A stretch of DNA of 7,817 nt from Scalindua sp964437425 (lineage in GTDB: Bacteria; Planctomycetota; Brocadiia; Brocadiales; Scalinduaceae), in NCBI GenBank assembly GCA_964437425.1, contig CAYTGO010000101.1:1-7817 (forward strand), read 5' to 3'. Below, piece by piece: positions 1-5,384 of this stretch (position 1 is its first letter; every line of letters starts with the position of its first letter). The notes below the pieces were generated by a model that worked only from the letters and a program-made list of their open reading frames with translations, was not told the DNA's origin and searched no databases. Both the position numbers and the translations under genes were made by a program.

Positions 1-4
1 CTAG

Positions 5-916
5 CTACCCCCCACCCATACACCACCACAATTTGTGAAGAGCATGGGAATTATTATACGACTGTATGTAATATCTTAGTGGTTTTACAGATTCACTATC
101 CAGTTCTATATATTTTTTTAGAAACCTTACTCTGTCAGTTTTCGATACAGGAAATGCCTTGCTGAACAGTTCCCGGTTTTTTCTTCTCAATTTTACAACT
201 GACCTGTCCAGCCGCAGTATGTTATTCATTTTTCTTTGAAAACTAATCTTCTCATACTGTATGGACTTATCCAGGTCAATTATATAGACTTGAACTCCTC
301 CACCGGGATCAGATTTAACAAGAATATTCTTAAGATGCAGGTCCGCATGGTAGATACCCGCGTTGTGCATATCATTAACTGCTTTTGCCAGTTCGTCAAT
401 GATCTCTTTTTTCTGTGCAAACAGCTGATTTTCTCCTGAATTCAAAAGCAATTCAATCAGATCGATAGACTCTGTTATCTCCCTGGTAACTAACCGGAAT
501 TTATACAAAGGCCCAAAAGCCTGGTTTTTAACAATCGCAATTATCTCAGTAGTGTTAATACCACCCTGACTCGCCGCCTCACATACCGACAACTCCCTGA
601 CAGGACGCATGCCGTCACAGAAAAAGTCCTTGAATATCTTGCCAACCATCCCGCCATGCCAGTACTCCCTCACGATAAAACTCTCGTCACCAAGACTATC
701 CATTCTTAGAGTTTTGCAGGTTGATCTCCCCTGGTATGAATCGTTTAATTCGTTTTTGCCTGTATGATTTGTTCCGGAAAGAGGATCATTACAGAGATTA
801 AATAACCCCTCAATGTCTTGACCAGACATCCTGTCTTCATATTCCTTTTTGACATATAAGGTCACTTTACCCTTGTTCAAGGTAGAGAAATAAGCAGGTA
901 GTTCCACTTTCTTCAT
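5..916 (-). CDS. Lipopolysaccharide kinase-like protein (WaaP/Kdo kinase family)
   Basis: A 303-residue protein with a protein-kinase-like fold signature, probably phosphorylating a sugar of the LPS inner core (Kdo or heptose) at the cytoplasmic face using ATP. Visible motifs are the catalytic loop HADLHLKN at residues 190-197 (D192 the likely base, N197 a metal ligand), followed by IDLDKS at 213-218, the DFG-equivalent metal site in this family. An N-lobe segment around residues 80-112 (REYWHGGMVGKIF, then RPVREL) resembles the RE-x-H...G and arginine-rich stretches of WaaP/KdkA proteins. The length fits the family (about 240-300). M1 is preferred because the LPAYFSTLNKGKVTLYV stretch after it looks like a genuine Kdo-kinase N terminus; no Shine-Dalgarno lies before it. 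The gene is divergent from a transposase and a heptosyltransferase, which supports an LPS role. The exact sugar substrate cannot be read from sequence; a generic InaA/RIO-like small-molecule kinase is the alternative. Confidence 0.85.
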   Translation of the reverse strand: MKKVELPAYFSTLNKGKVTLYVKKEYEDRMSGQDIEGLFNLCNDPLSGTNHTGKNELNDSYQGRSTCKTLRMDSLGDESFIVREYWHGGMVGKIFKDFFCDGMRPVRELSVCEAASQGGINTTEIIAIVKNQAFGPLYKFRLVTREITESIDLIELLLNSGENQLFAQKKEIIDELAKAVNDMHNAGIYHADLHLKNILVKSDPGGGVQVYIIDLDKSIQYEKISFQRKMNNILRLDRSVVKLRRKNRELFSKAFPVSKTDRVRFLKKYIELDSESVKPLRYYIQSYNNSHALHKLWWCMGGG

Positions 917-925
917 TATCGTGTG

Positions 926-954
926 ATTATACTACAGTGTAACCGGCATGTCAA
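926..954 (-). promoter_or_regulatory. Consensus sigma-70 promoter of the LPS kinase gene
   Basis: Read on the minus strand, TTGACA (949-954) is followed by a 17-bp spacer and TATAAT (926-931), a perfect match to both hexamers at optimal spacing. The predicted transcription start, about 7 nt after the -10 box, falls near position 919. That is only about 3 nt before the ATG at 914-916, so the mRNA would be leaderless or nearly so. Confidence 0.75.
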
Positions 955-968
955 AAAAGACTTATATG

Positions 969-987
969 TACTGAAATTATTTCAGTA
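969..987. promoter_or_regulatory. Perfect 19-bp palindrome, candidate operator
   Basis: TACTGAAAT-T-ATTTCAGTA is a perfect inverted repeat with 9-bp arms around one central base. It ends 14 bp upstream of the -35 box of the leftward kinase promoter, with its centre roughly 59 bp before the predicted start. A partial half-site, TACTGAAT, recurs at 1003-1010. The AT-rich arms and one-base centre suit a dimeric regulator better than a terminator, as no T-run follows on either strand. No known consensus is matched (not CRP, FNR or Fur), so the regulator is unknown. Confidence 0.4.
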
Positions 988-1155
988 AACGTTTCCATTC
1001 ACTACTGAATATTTGTAAAATACCGCCATAACAAAAAGCAGTTCTCACACGAAGTCACTAAAAATACAATGGTTAAAAGCTATTATTTTGATGTTTTTTA
1101 AAATTCTTCTCTTAGTGATCTCCTTGTCAGATTAAAAGAAATATTCATTGAACTA

Positions 1156-1243
1156 TGCCCGAAGGGCAGAAAGCAAATAGGCGGGGGTAAAGCCCCCGAA
1201 ATTTAATAAAATAAATGGATAGCCCCAGCGGGGCGAAAGAAAT
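1156..1243 (+). repeat. Left arm: three REP-like hairpins
   Basis: Three compact palindromes in series: TGCCC-GAA-GGGCA (1156-1168), CGGGGG-TAAAG-CCCCCG (1182-1198) and GCCCC-AGC-GGGGC (1222-1234), ending in GAAAGAAAT (1235-1243). The tetranucleotide ATAG stands at the 5' foot of the second hairpin (1177-1180) and overlaps the foot of the third (1219-1222). This is reminiscent of the guide tetranucleotide of known REP sequences. The arm ends 12 bp before the transposase ATG. Confidence 0.75.
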
Positions 1244-1255
1244 CAAGGCATCATT

Positions 1256-1708
1256 ATGTCCGGTTCATTTACGTCATTGGGAACACATTTTGTCTTCAGT
1301 ACGAAAAACAGAATACCAATAATATCCACCGATGTCTGTGGCAGATTATGTGCGTATATTGGTGGCATAATTAGGGAACTCGGTGGTATTCTAATTGAGA
1401 TCAATGCCATGCCGGAACATATACATTTTTATGTTTATATGCCCAAGACTGTATCAGTTTCAAAATTTATGGAAATTGTCAAAGCAAATTCATCAAAATG
1501 GGTACATACTACCTTTCTGAAAAAAAGAGATTTTGGGTGGCAGGATGGATATGGGGCATTTTCTGTCAGCAAATCATCAGAGGAGAAGGTAATTCAATAT
1601 ATACGAAACCAACAACAGCATCACAAGAAAAGATCATTTCAAGAGGAATTTGTTGATTTGTTAAATAAATATGATATTACATTTGACGAGACATACATAT
1701 GGAAATAA
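1256..1708 (+). CDS. IS200-like Y1 (HUH) transposase
   Basis: A 150-residue single-strand DNA transposase of the IS200/IS605 TnpA superfamily, possibly a RAYT. The metal-binding HUH motif is HIH at residues 55-57 in MPEHIHFYV. The catalytic tyrosine is most likely Y115 in VIQYIRNQQQHH, in the usual Y-I-x-N-Q-x-x-H-H context, with the family block FGWQDGYGAFSVS at 93-105 before it. Length (150) is normal and there is no frameshift, so the gene looks intact and potentially active. The start is supported by AAGG at 1245-1248, seven bases before ATG. There is no TnpB/accessory gene. The flanking mirrored hairpins are presumably its substrates, as in RAYT-REP systems where the enzyme recognises a hairpin and the tetranucleotide at its foot. 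Whether it moves itself or disperses the hairpin repeats cannot be told from one copy. Confidence 0.92.
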   Translation: MSGSFTSLGTHFVFSTKNRIPIISTDVCGRLCAYIGGIIRELGGILIEINAMPEHIHFYVYMPKTVSVSKFMEIVKANSSKWVHTTFLKKRDFGWQDGYGAFSVSKSSEEKVIQYIRNQQQHHKKRSFQEEFVDLLNKYDITFDETYIWK

Positions 1709-1712
1709 TTAT

Positions 1713-1800
1713 ATTTCTTCCACCCCTTTGGGGCTGAATTTCTTTATTCTCTTATCCAGGGAGCTTCACCCCCTGCTATATTCTTACAGCCCTTCGGGCT
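1713..1800 (-). repeat. Right arm: inverted copy of the three hairpins
   Basis: Read on the minus strand this arm carries AGCCC-GAA-GGGCT (1788-1800), a GGGGG-TGAAG-CTCCC hairpin (1759-1773) and CCCC-AAA-GGGG (1723-1733), then GGAAGAAAT (1713-1721). The order, loops and spacing equal those of the left arm, so it is an inverted repeat of it. ATAG again precedes the middle hairpin (complement of 1776-1779). It starts 4 bp after the transposase stop codon and ends 28 bp before the heptosyltransferase start. Confidence 0.75.
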
Positions 1801-1828
1801 TAAATAAAAGATAATTTCAACCATAAGC

Positions 1829-2896
1829 ATGCTAACAAAAAAACCTGAAAATATTTTAATTATTCGCCTCAGCGCCATTGGTGATGTAATCAACGTGCTT
1901 CCCGCTCTCAGGCGATTGCGATCTCAATTCCCCGATTCCAGGATAACGTGGCTGGTGGAGGACAGGGCCAGTGAAATCATTAAAGGCCACCCGGACGTTG
2001 ATGAAGTGATTATCTATCCAAGAAAAAAATGGCAGAGCGGAATATTGAAGGTGAACAGTTCACTTAATATAATTTCTGAATCTCTTTCATTTTACAAGAA
2101 GCTTCGCAAAAACCATTACGACCTTGTAATAGATTTTCAGGGCAATCTTAAGAGTGCGGTTATGAATCTGATAACAGGTTCCGGTAACAGGCTTGGATTT
2201 GGAAGGGGTTACTGTAAGGAGTTCAACTATCTGTCCACGCAGCATCATGCATATCCTGCCGGAAAAAAGATCCACAGAATAGAGAAGAATCTTTCACTGC
2301 TTAAAGAGCTGGATATTGATACTACCTTCCTGCAACCGGAGCTTCCAGTGGCAAAAGAGGACGAAGAGTATATATCCAACTTCATTAACGAAAATGCCGA
2401 TCCTTCGCTCCCAAATATAATTATCCATCCAGGTACTAGTAAATTCGGATCTTTTAAACAGTGGTCTTCAGAAAGCTACACTGTGTTAGCTGATATGATT
2501 CTGAGCAAATATGACGCTAACATCATTCTCACCTGGGGCCCCGGTGAACTTGATGTAGTCAATGAAATAGCTGGAAGCATGATACACAAGTCGCTCCCTG
2601 CATGCGAGACAAAGTCCATCAAGCAGCTCACAGCACTGATAAAACGCGCAACTCTTTTTATTGGTGGAGACACCGGCCCACTGCACATCGCCTCAATCAT
2701 GGGTATTCCGATAGTTGGAATCTATGGGCCTAAAGACCCTGCTATCTATGGGCCATATGACGGCACGGCAATAGTTATAAAAAAAGATGTTCATTGCAGC
2801 CCGTGCAGGAAAAGAACTTGTGGCGACCCGATATGCATGTCATCAATCCTGCCTAAGGATGTTCTTAGTGGTGTGGAAAAACTGATGCAGAAATAA
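1829..2896 (+). CDS. Family 9 glycosyltransferase, LPS heptosyltransferase-like
   Basis: A 355-residue cytoplasmic GT-B enzyme expected to transfer heptose from ADP-heptose onto the LPS inner core. The N-terminal domain opens with ILIIRLSAIGDVINVLPAL (residues 9-27); D19 corresponds to the catalytic Asp of WaaC. The C-terminal nucleotide-sugar domain contains IIIHPGTS (197-204), FKQW (209-212, K210 the conserved Lys), TWGPGE (235-240, E240) and FIGGDTGPLHIASIMGIP (277-294, with D281 and H286). A cysteine cluster C323, C326, C331, C336 near the end is frequent in this family. Length is normal. No good Shine-Dalgarno precedes the ATG, and the transposon's right arm lies immediately upstream, so its native promoter may have been displaced. 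WaaC versus WaaF versus another GT9 acceptor specificity is not decidable here. It converges on the squalene synthase gene with a 10-bp gap that holds no visible terminator. Confidence 0.9.
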   Translation: MLTKKPENILIIRLSAIGDVINVLPALRRLRSQFPDSRITWLVEDRASEIIKGHPDVDEVIIYPRKKWQSGILKVNSSLNIISESLSFYKKLRKNHYDLVIDFQGNLKSAVMNLITGSGNRLGFGRGYCKEFNYLSTQHHAYPAGKKIHRIEKNLSLLKELDIDTTFLQPELPVAKEDEEYISNFINENADPSLPNIIIHPGTSKFGSFKQWSSESYTVLADMILSKYDANIILTWGPGELDVVNEIAGSMIHKSLPACETKSIKQLTALIKRATLFIGGDTGPLHIASIMGIPIVGIYGPKDPAIYGPYDGTAIVIKKDVHCSPCRKRTCGDPICMSSILPKDVLSGVEKLMQK

Positions 2897-2906
2897 CTAA
2901 TATCTG

Positions 2907-3983
2907 TCATATATGATCGGCAGTCTCTTCAACTTTTTCATGAATACAAGAGACCGGCAAATTGCGTCCGGCAATGTTATACATCAATTTAAGCACACCA
3001 TCATGGCTGACTCCCATATTTGAGAACAGCATCGTCGCCTTTACACTAAGCCGACTGATCTTTACCTGAGAGCCTTCAGTGAACCATGGATTCTTATTGA
3101 TTTTACAAAGTGTCAGTACTGCCATACCTAAAGCCCATAGACAAAACCGCCGTAATCCTTTTTCGTGAGGTGGCAGTATCAGTGTATAACGTAAGGCATT
3201 ATCCAGATGGGAATGAGCAACACCGACTAATTCCTCAAGGCCCTTTTTAAAACCTTCACTTTTGCCGCCCGGGGTTTTACTGGTAATATCTACATTAAAT
3301 TTATTGAACACATCCCTCGGCAACCAGCATGCTCCTCTATGGTGATCCTCCCAGATATCCTTCAGGATGTTTGTCATCTGCAGGGCCTGGCCAAATGAGA
3401 CAGAAAGCCCCATTAATTCATCTCTATGTTGATCAATTTCATTAGAATAATCACAGAACAGTTCGGTTAACATTTCACCCACGACTCCGGCAACGTAATA
3501 ACAATACTGGCCCATGTCTTCAAGATTATTGACACCATCAAGTGTTTCTGCGTCCTGATAACGTGCCATACCCTCTGCCATGATAGCAACGCAGCGTTCA
3601 AGTGCGGCACGCTGACGATCATTAAAACTATGTGTAATTCGAATTACCGGCGCTGTGTTTGCAATTAGATTATGCTCTGCATCGGAAGCCTCTAATGAGA
3701 GCAAAGGAAAAAGGGATTTGGAAAATTTATCTACGTCACATTGGCCTGCAACAACCTCGGTAAACATTTCAGAAAACTCACGCTTTGTATCTGCCTGCAT
3801 ATGTTTATCATCTTCAATAGTATCTGCGATACGGCATAGCAAGTAGGCATTACCTACCACGTGAGACAACGGATCCGGAAGCTGAGGGATGGTTAGTGCA
3901 AACGTACGGGACACATCCTGCAGGATGGTGTGCTGGTAGTTATTATCATCTAGCTGAGTTTGTAGAGTGTTGTAATCAGACAT
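2907..3983 (-). CDS. Squalene/phytoene synthase family protein, probable squalene synthase
   Basis: A 358-residue trans-isoprenyl diphosphate synthase that joins two farnesyl diphosphates head-to-head, most likely to squalene, feeding hopanoid or related triterpenoid synthesis at the membrane. The first aspartate-rich motif is DTIEDD at residues 54-59 and the second is DIWED at 209-213; both bind Mg-diphosphate. VSRTFALTI (24-32), YCYYVAGVVGE (160-170) and FGQALQMTNILKD (197-209) are family blocks. The segment LRRFCLWALGMAVLTLCKI (277-295) matches in position the Phe-Cys hydrophobic helix of eukaryotic-type, single-enzyme squalene synthases, favouring that subgroup over HpnC/HpnD or phytoene synthase. 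There is no C-terminal membrane anchor. It is the last gene of the leftward operon, starting 21 bp after the U32 stop, with no Shine-Dalgarno. The product (squalene or phytoene) is inferred. Confidence 0.88.
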   Translation of the reverse strand: MSDYNTLQTQLDDNNYQHTILQDVSRTFALTIPQLPDPLSHVVGNAYLLCRIADTIEDDKHMQADTKREFSEMFTEVVAGQCDVDKFSKSLFPLLSLEASDAEHNLIANTAPVIRITHSFNDRQRAALERCVAIMAEGMARYQDAETLDGVNNLEDMGQYCYYVAGVVGEMLTELFCDYSNEIDQHRDELMGLSVSFGQALQMTNILKDIWEDHHRGACWLPRDVFNKFNVDITSKTPGGKSEGFKKGLEELVGVAHSHLDNALRYTLILPPHEKGLRRFCLWALGMAVLTLCKINKNPWFTEGSQVKISRLSVKATMLFSNMGVSHDGVLKLMYNIAGRNLPVSCIHEKVEETADHI

Positions 3984-4004
3984 AAAGTAATTAAATATTG
4001 CGGG

Positions 4005-4943
4005 TTATTTACTATCTACCTTTCTTCTCAAAATAAAATACTCTTCTACAGGTTTTTCAGGGATAATAAAAAATGATTGCCCCGGATTCGCCTTTTGTAC
4101 CGGCTCCATGTGTTTATTGTATATCTCCTTTATATTCTGCACAAAGTCCTGGCAGGTGCTCCTTCCCATCACTTCGATNNNNNNNNNNNNNNNNNNNNNN
4201 NNNNNNNNNNNNNNNNNNNNNNNNNNNNNNNNNNNNNNNNNNNNNNNNNNNNNNNNNNNNNNNNNNNNNNNNNNNNNNATCGGGTAATATTCATTTGGAC
4301 GCTCTTCTTCAACAAGAGAATAGTTCCAGCGGCATGATTGCGCACAATCTCCAAGGTTTGCTCCACGATTAGCCATATACGCACTCAAGTAACATCTCCC
4401 TGAATAGGAGAGGCACATTGCGCCTTGAACGAATACCTCGGTCGAGCATTGACTATTATTACTTACATCTGCAACTTCATTTAACGATAACTCTCTTGCC
4501 AGCACAACCCTTTTAACTCCCTGGCTGTACCAGAAATCAGCAGCTTTGGTATTTGTGCAGTTAGCCTGCGTGCTGATGTGAATGTTTGCGTCGGGTATTA
4601 TCTCTTTAACTAGCGAGAGGACTCCAGGGTCGGAGACTATAAAAGCATCAACATCATGTTCTCCCAACTCCTTCAGGTATTGCTCTGCTTTATTTATGTG
4701 GCAATTATGAGCGAAAATATTAAGGGTGATATATAATTTCTTTCCTCTTTCATGTACATACTCAACAGCGGACCCAATCTCATCCAGAGAGAAATTTGCT
4801 GCAGAATTTCTCAGATTAAAGTCCTTTCCTCCGGCGTACACCGCATCCGCGCCGTATTCTATGGCTGTCTTTAATTTATCCAGACTCCCTGCCGGTGAGA
4901 CCAGCTCAGGTTTCTTATATTTTTTTTTGGTTTGTTCTATCAT
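4005..4943 (-). CDS. U32 family (peptidase U32-like) Fe-S protein, interrupted by assembly gap
   Basis: Opens with the U32 barrel start KPELVSPAGSLDKLKTAIEY (11-30) and GADAVYAGG (31-39). The family signature TEVFVQGAMCLSYSGRCYLS covers residues 168-187, followed by GDCAQSCRW (198-206). C177, C184 and C200 match ligands of the [4Fe-4S] cluster seen in U32 proteins such as UbiU; the fourth ligand usually lies some 30-40 residues later, here inside the unsequenced stretch (residues 222-255). Relatives act in tRNA or rRNA hydroxylation or anaerobic ubiquinone hydroxylation; few are real proteases, and which role applies here is unclear. The end (IEVMGRSTCQDFV onward) corresponds to the conserved IEGR-type region of the family. 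About 312 residues, like the short UbiU type. The start abuts the ruvX stop codon (TAGATG) and has GGGAGG (4952-4957) 8 nt upstream. Frame across the gap depends on the gap's true size. Confidence 0.85.
   Translation of the reverse strand: MIEQTKKKYKKPELVSPAGSLDKLKTAIEYGADAVYAGGKDFNLRNSAANFSLDEIGSAVEYVHERGKKLYITLNIFAHNCHINKAEQYLKELGEHDVDAFIVSDPGVLSLVKEIIPDANIHISTQANCTNTKAADFWYSQGVKRVVLARELSLNEVADVSNNSQCSTEVFVQGAMCLSYSGRCYLSAYMANRGANLGDCAQSCRWNYSLVEEERPNEYYPXXXXXXXXXXXXXXXXXXXXXXXXXXXXXXXXXXIEVMGRSTCQDFVQNIKEIYNKHMEPVQKANPGQSFFIIPEKPVEEYFILRRKVDSK
4179..4278. other. Assembly gap (100 N)
   Basis: Exactly 100 undetermined bases inside the U32 gene. This is the customary placeholder length for a scaffold gap, so true size is unknown. 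The reading frame and the expected number of residues between the EYYP and IE-GR blocks of U32 proteins are both preserved, which suggests that about 100 bases really are missing. Confidence 0.97.
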
Positions 4944-5384
4944 CTACTCATCCTCCCAATCCTGATCTGCACTTCTACTGATCTGATCGAGATAAGCCTG
5001 CAGTATGAACTGTGCGGCAATCATATCCACTCTCTTTTTCTTCCCTTTTTTAGACATCTTTGCTCCGGTCATAGCCTTGTGGGCCCTCACTGTCGTGAGT
5101 CTTTCATCAAAAGTATGAACAGGAAGGTTGAATTTGGATTTAAGTGTTTCAACTAACGCAAGAACCTCCTCGGCTTTTTCTCCGATAGAACCATTCATGT
5201 TTTTCGGAAGGCCAATGACTATCTCTTCTACCTCTTTTTCATTGATTACGTCTGCCAGCTCCTCCAGATAGTCCAGACCGTCAATACGCTCTATTGTTGG
5301 AAGACCTTGTGCAATTAACCCAACCGGAGAGCTAATTGCCAGGCCGACCCTCTTCGCTCCATAATCAATGCCCAGTATTCTCAT
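4944..5384 (-). CDS. ruvX: RuvX/YqgF family Holliday-junction resolvase-like nuclease
   Basis: A 146-residue RNase H-fold protein of the YqgF/RuvX family, cytoplasmic, linked in other bacteria to 16S rRNA 5'-end maturation and proposed as a Holliday junction resolvase. The N terminus RILGIDYGAKRVGLAIS (residues 2-18) carries the first acidic residue D7. VIGLPKNMNGSIG (56-68) is the typical second block, TFDERLTTVRAH (91-102) holds E94, and KKRVDMIAAQFILQAYL (116-132) holds D120. The catalytic D-E-D set is therefore complete, and length is typical. The start codon overlaps the stop of the upstream fusion gene (ATGA), implying translational coupling; no separate Shine-Dalgarno is seen. The gene tail supplies the ribosome binding site of the U32 gene. 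Its neighbours share no obvious function with it, so the operon position may be incidental. Confidence 0.93.
   Translation of the reverse strand: MRILGIDYGAKRVGLAISSPVGLIAQGLPTIERIDGLDYLEELADVINEKEVEEIVIGLPKNMNGSIGEKAEEVLALVETLKSKFNLPVHTFDERLTTVRAHKAMTGAKMSKKGKKKRVDMIAAQFILQAYLDQISRSADQDWEDE
4952..4957 (-). promoter_or_regulatory. Ribosome binding site of the U32 gene, inside ruvX
   Basis: GGGAGG on the minus strand, 8 nt before the ATG at 4941-4943. It lies within the last codons of ruvX and fixes the U32 start at a codon directly abutting the ruvX stop. Confidence 0.75.

Larger units (their letters stand above)
1156..1800 (+). mobile_element. IS200-like/REP-associated transposon with mirrored hairpin arms
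   Basis: A 645-bp unit consisting of a left arm of three hairpins, the Y1 transposase gene, and a right arm of three hairpins that is an inverted copy of the left. The arms (1156-1243 and the complement of 1713-1800) align without any gap over 88 bp, with about 60 identities counted by hand. Weaker similarity continues about 18 bp further out on both sides (1138-1155 and 1801-1818). Classical IS200/IS605 elements have subterminal hairpins but no terminal inverted repeats, so this layout is closer to a REP-associated transposase (RAYT) flanked by inverted REP sequences. Exact ends and any target site cannot be fixed from one copy. The unit lies between two LPS genes. Confidence 0.75.

Noticed and set aside
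1723..1733. CCCC-TTT-GGGG hairpin as a transcription terminator of the transposase
   Set aside because: It is one of six mirrored hairpins, its counterpart lies upstream of the gene, and only a weak, interrupted T-run follows.
2087..2700. Minus-strand open frames opposite the heptosyltransferase
   Set aside because: They are shadows of a complete GT9 gene whose motifs fix the plus-strand frame.
2891..2912. Bidirectional terminator between the convergent heptosyltransferase and squalene synthase genes
   Set aside because: The 10-bp gap has no stem-loop with flanking A and T tracts.
4073..4384. Open frames running through the 100 N on both strands
   Set aside because: Their length is created by undetermined bases, and the U32 frame explains both sides of the gap.
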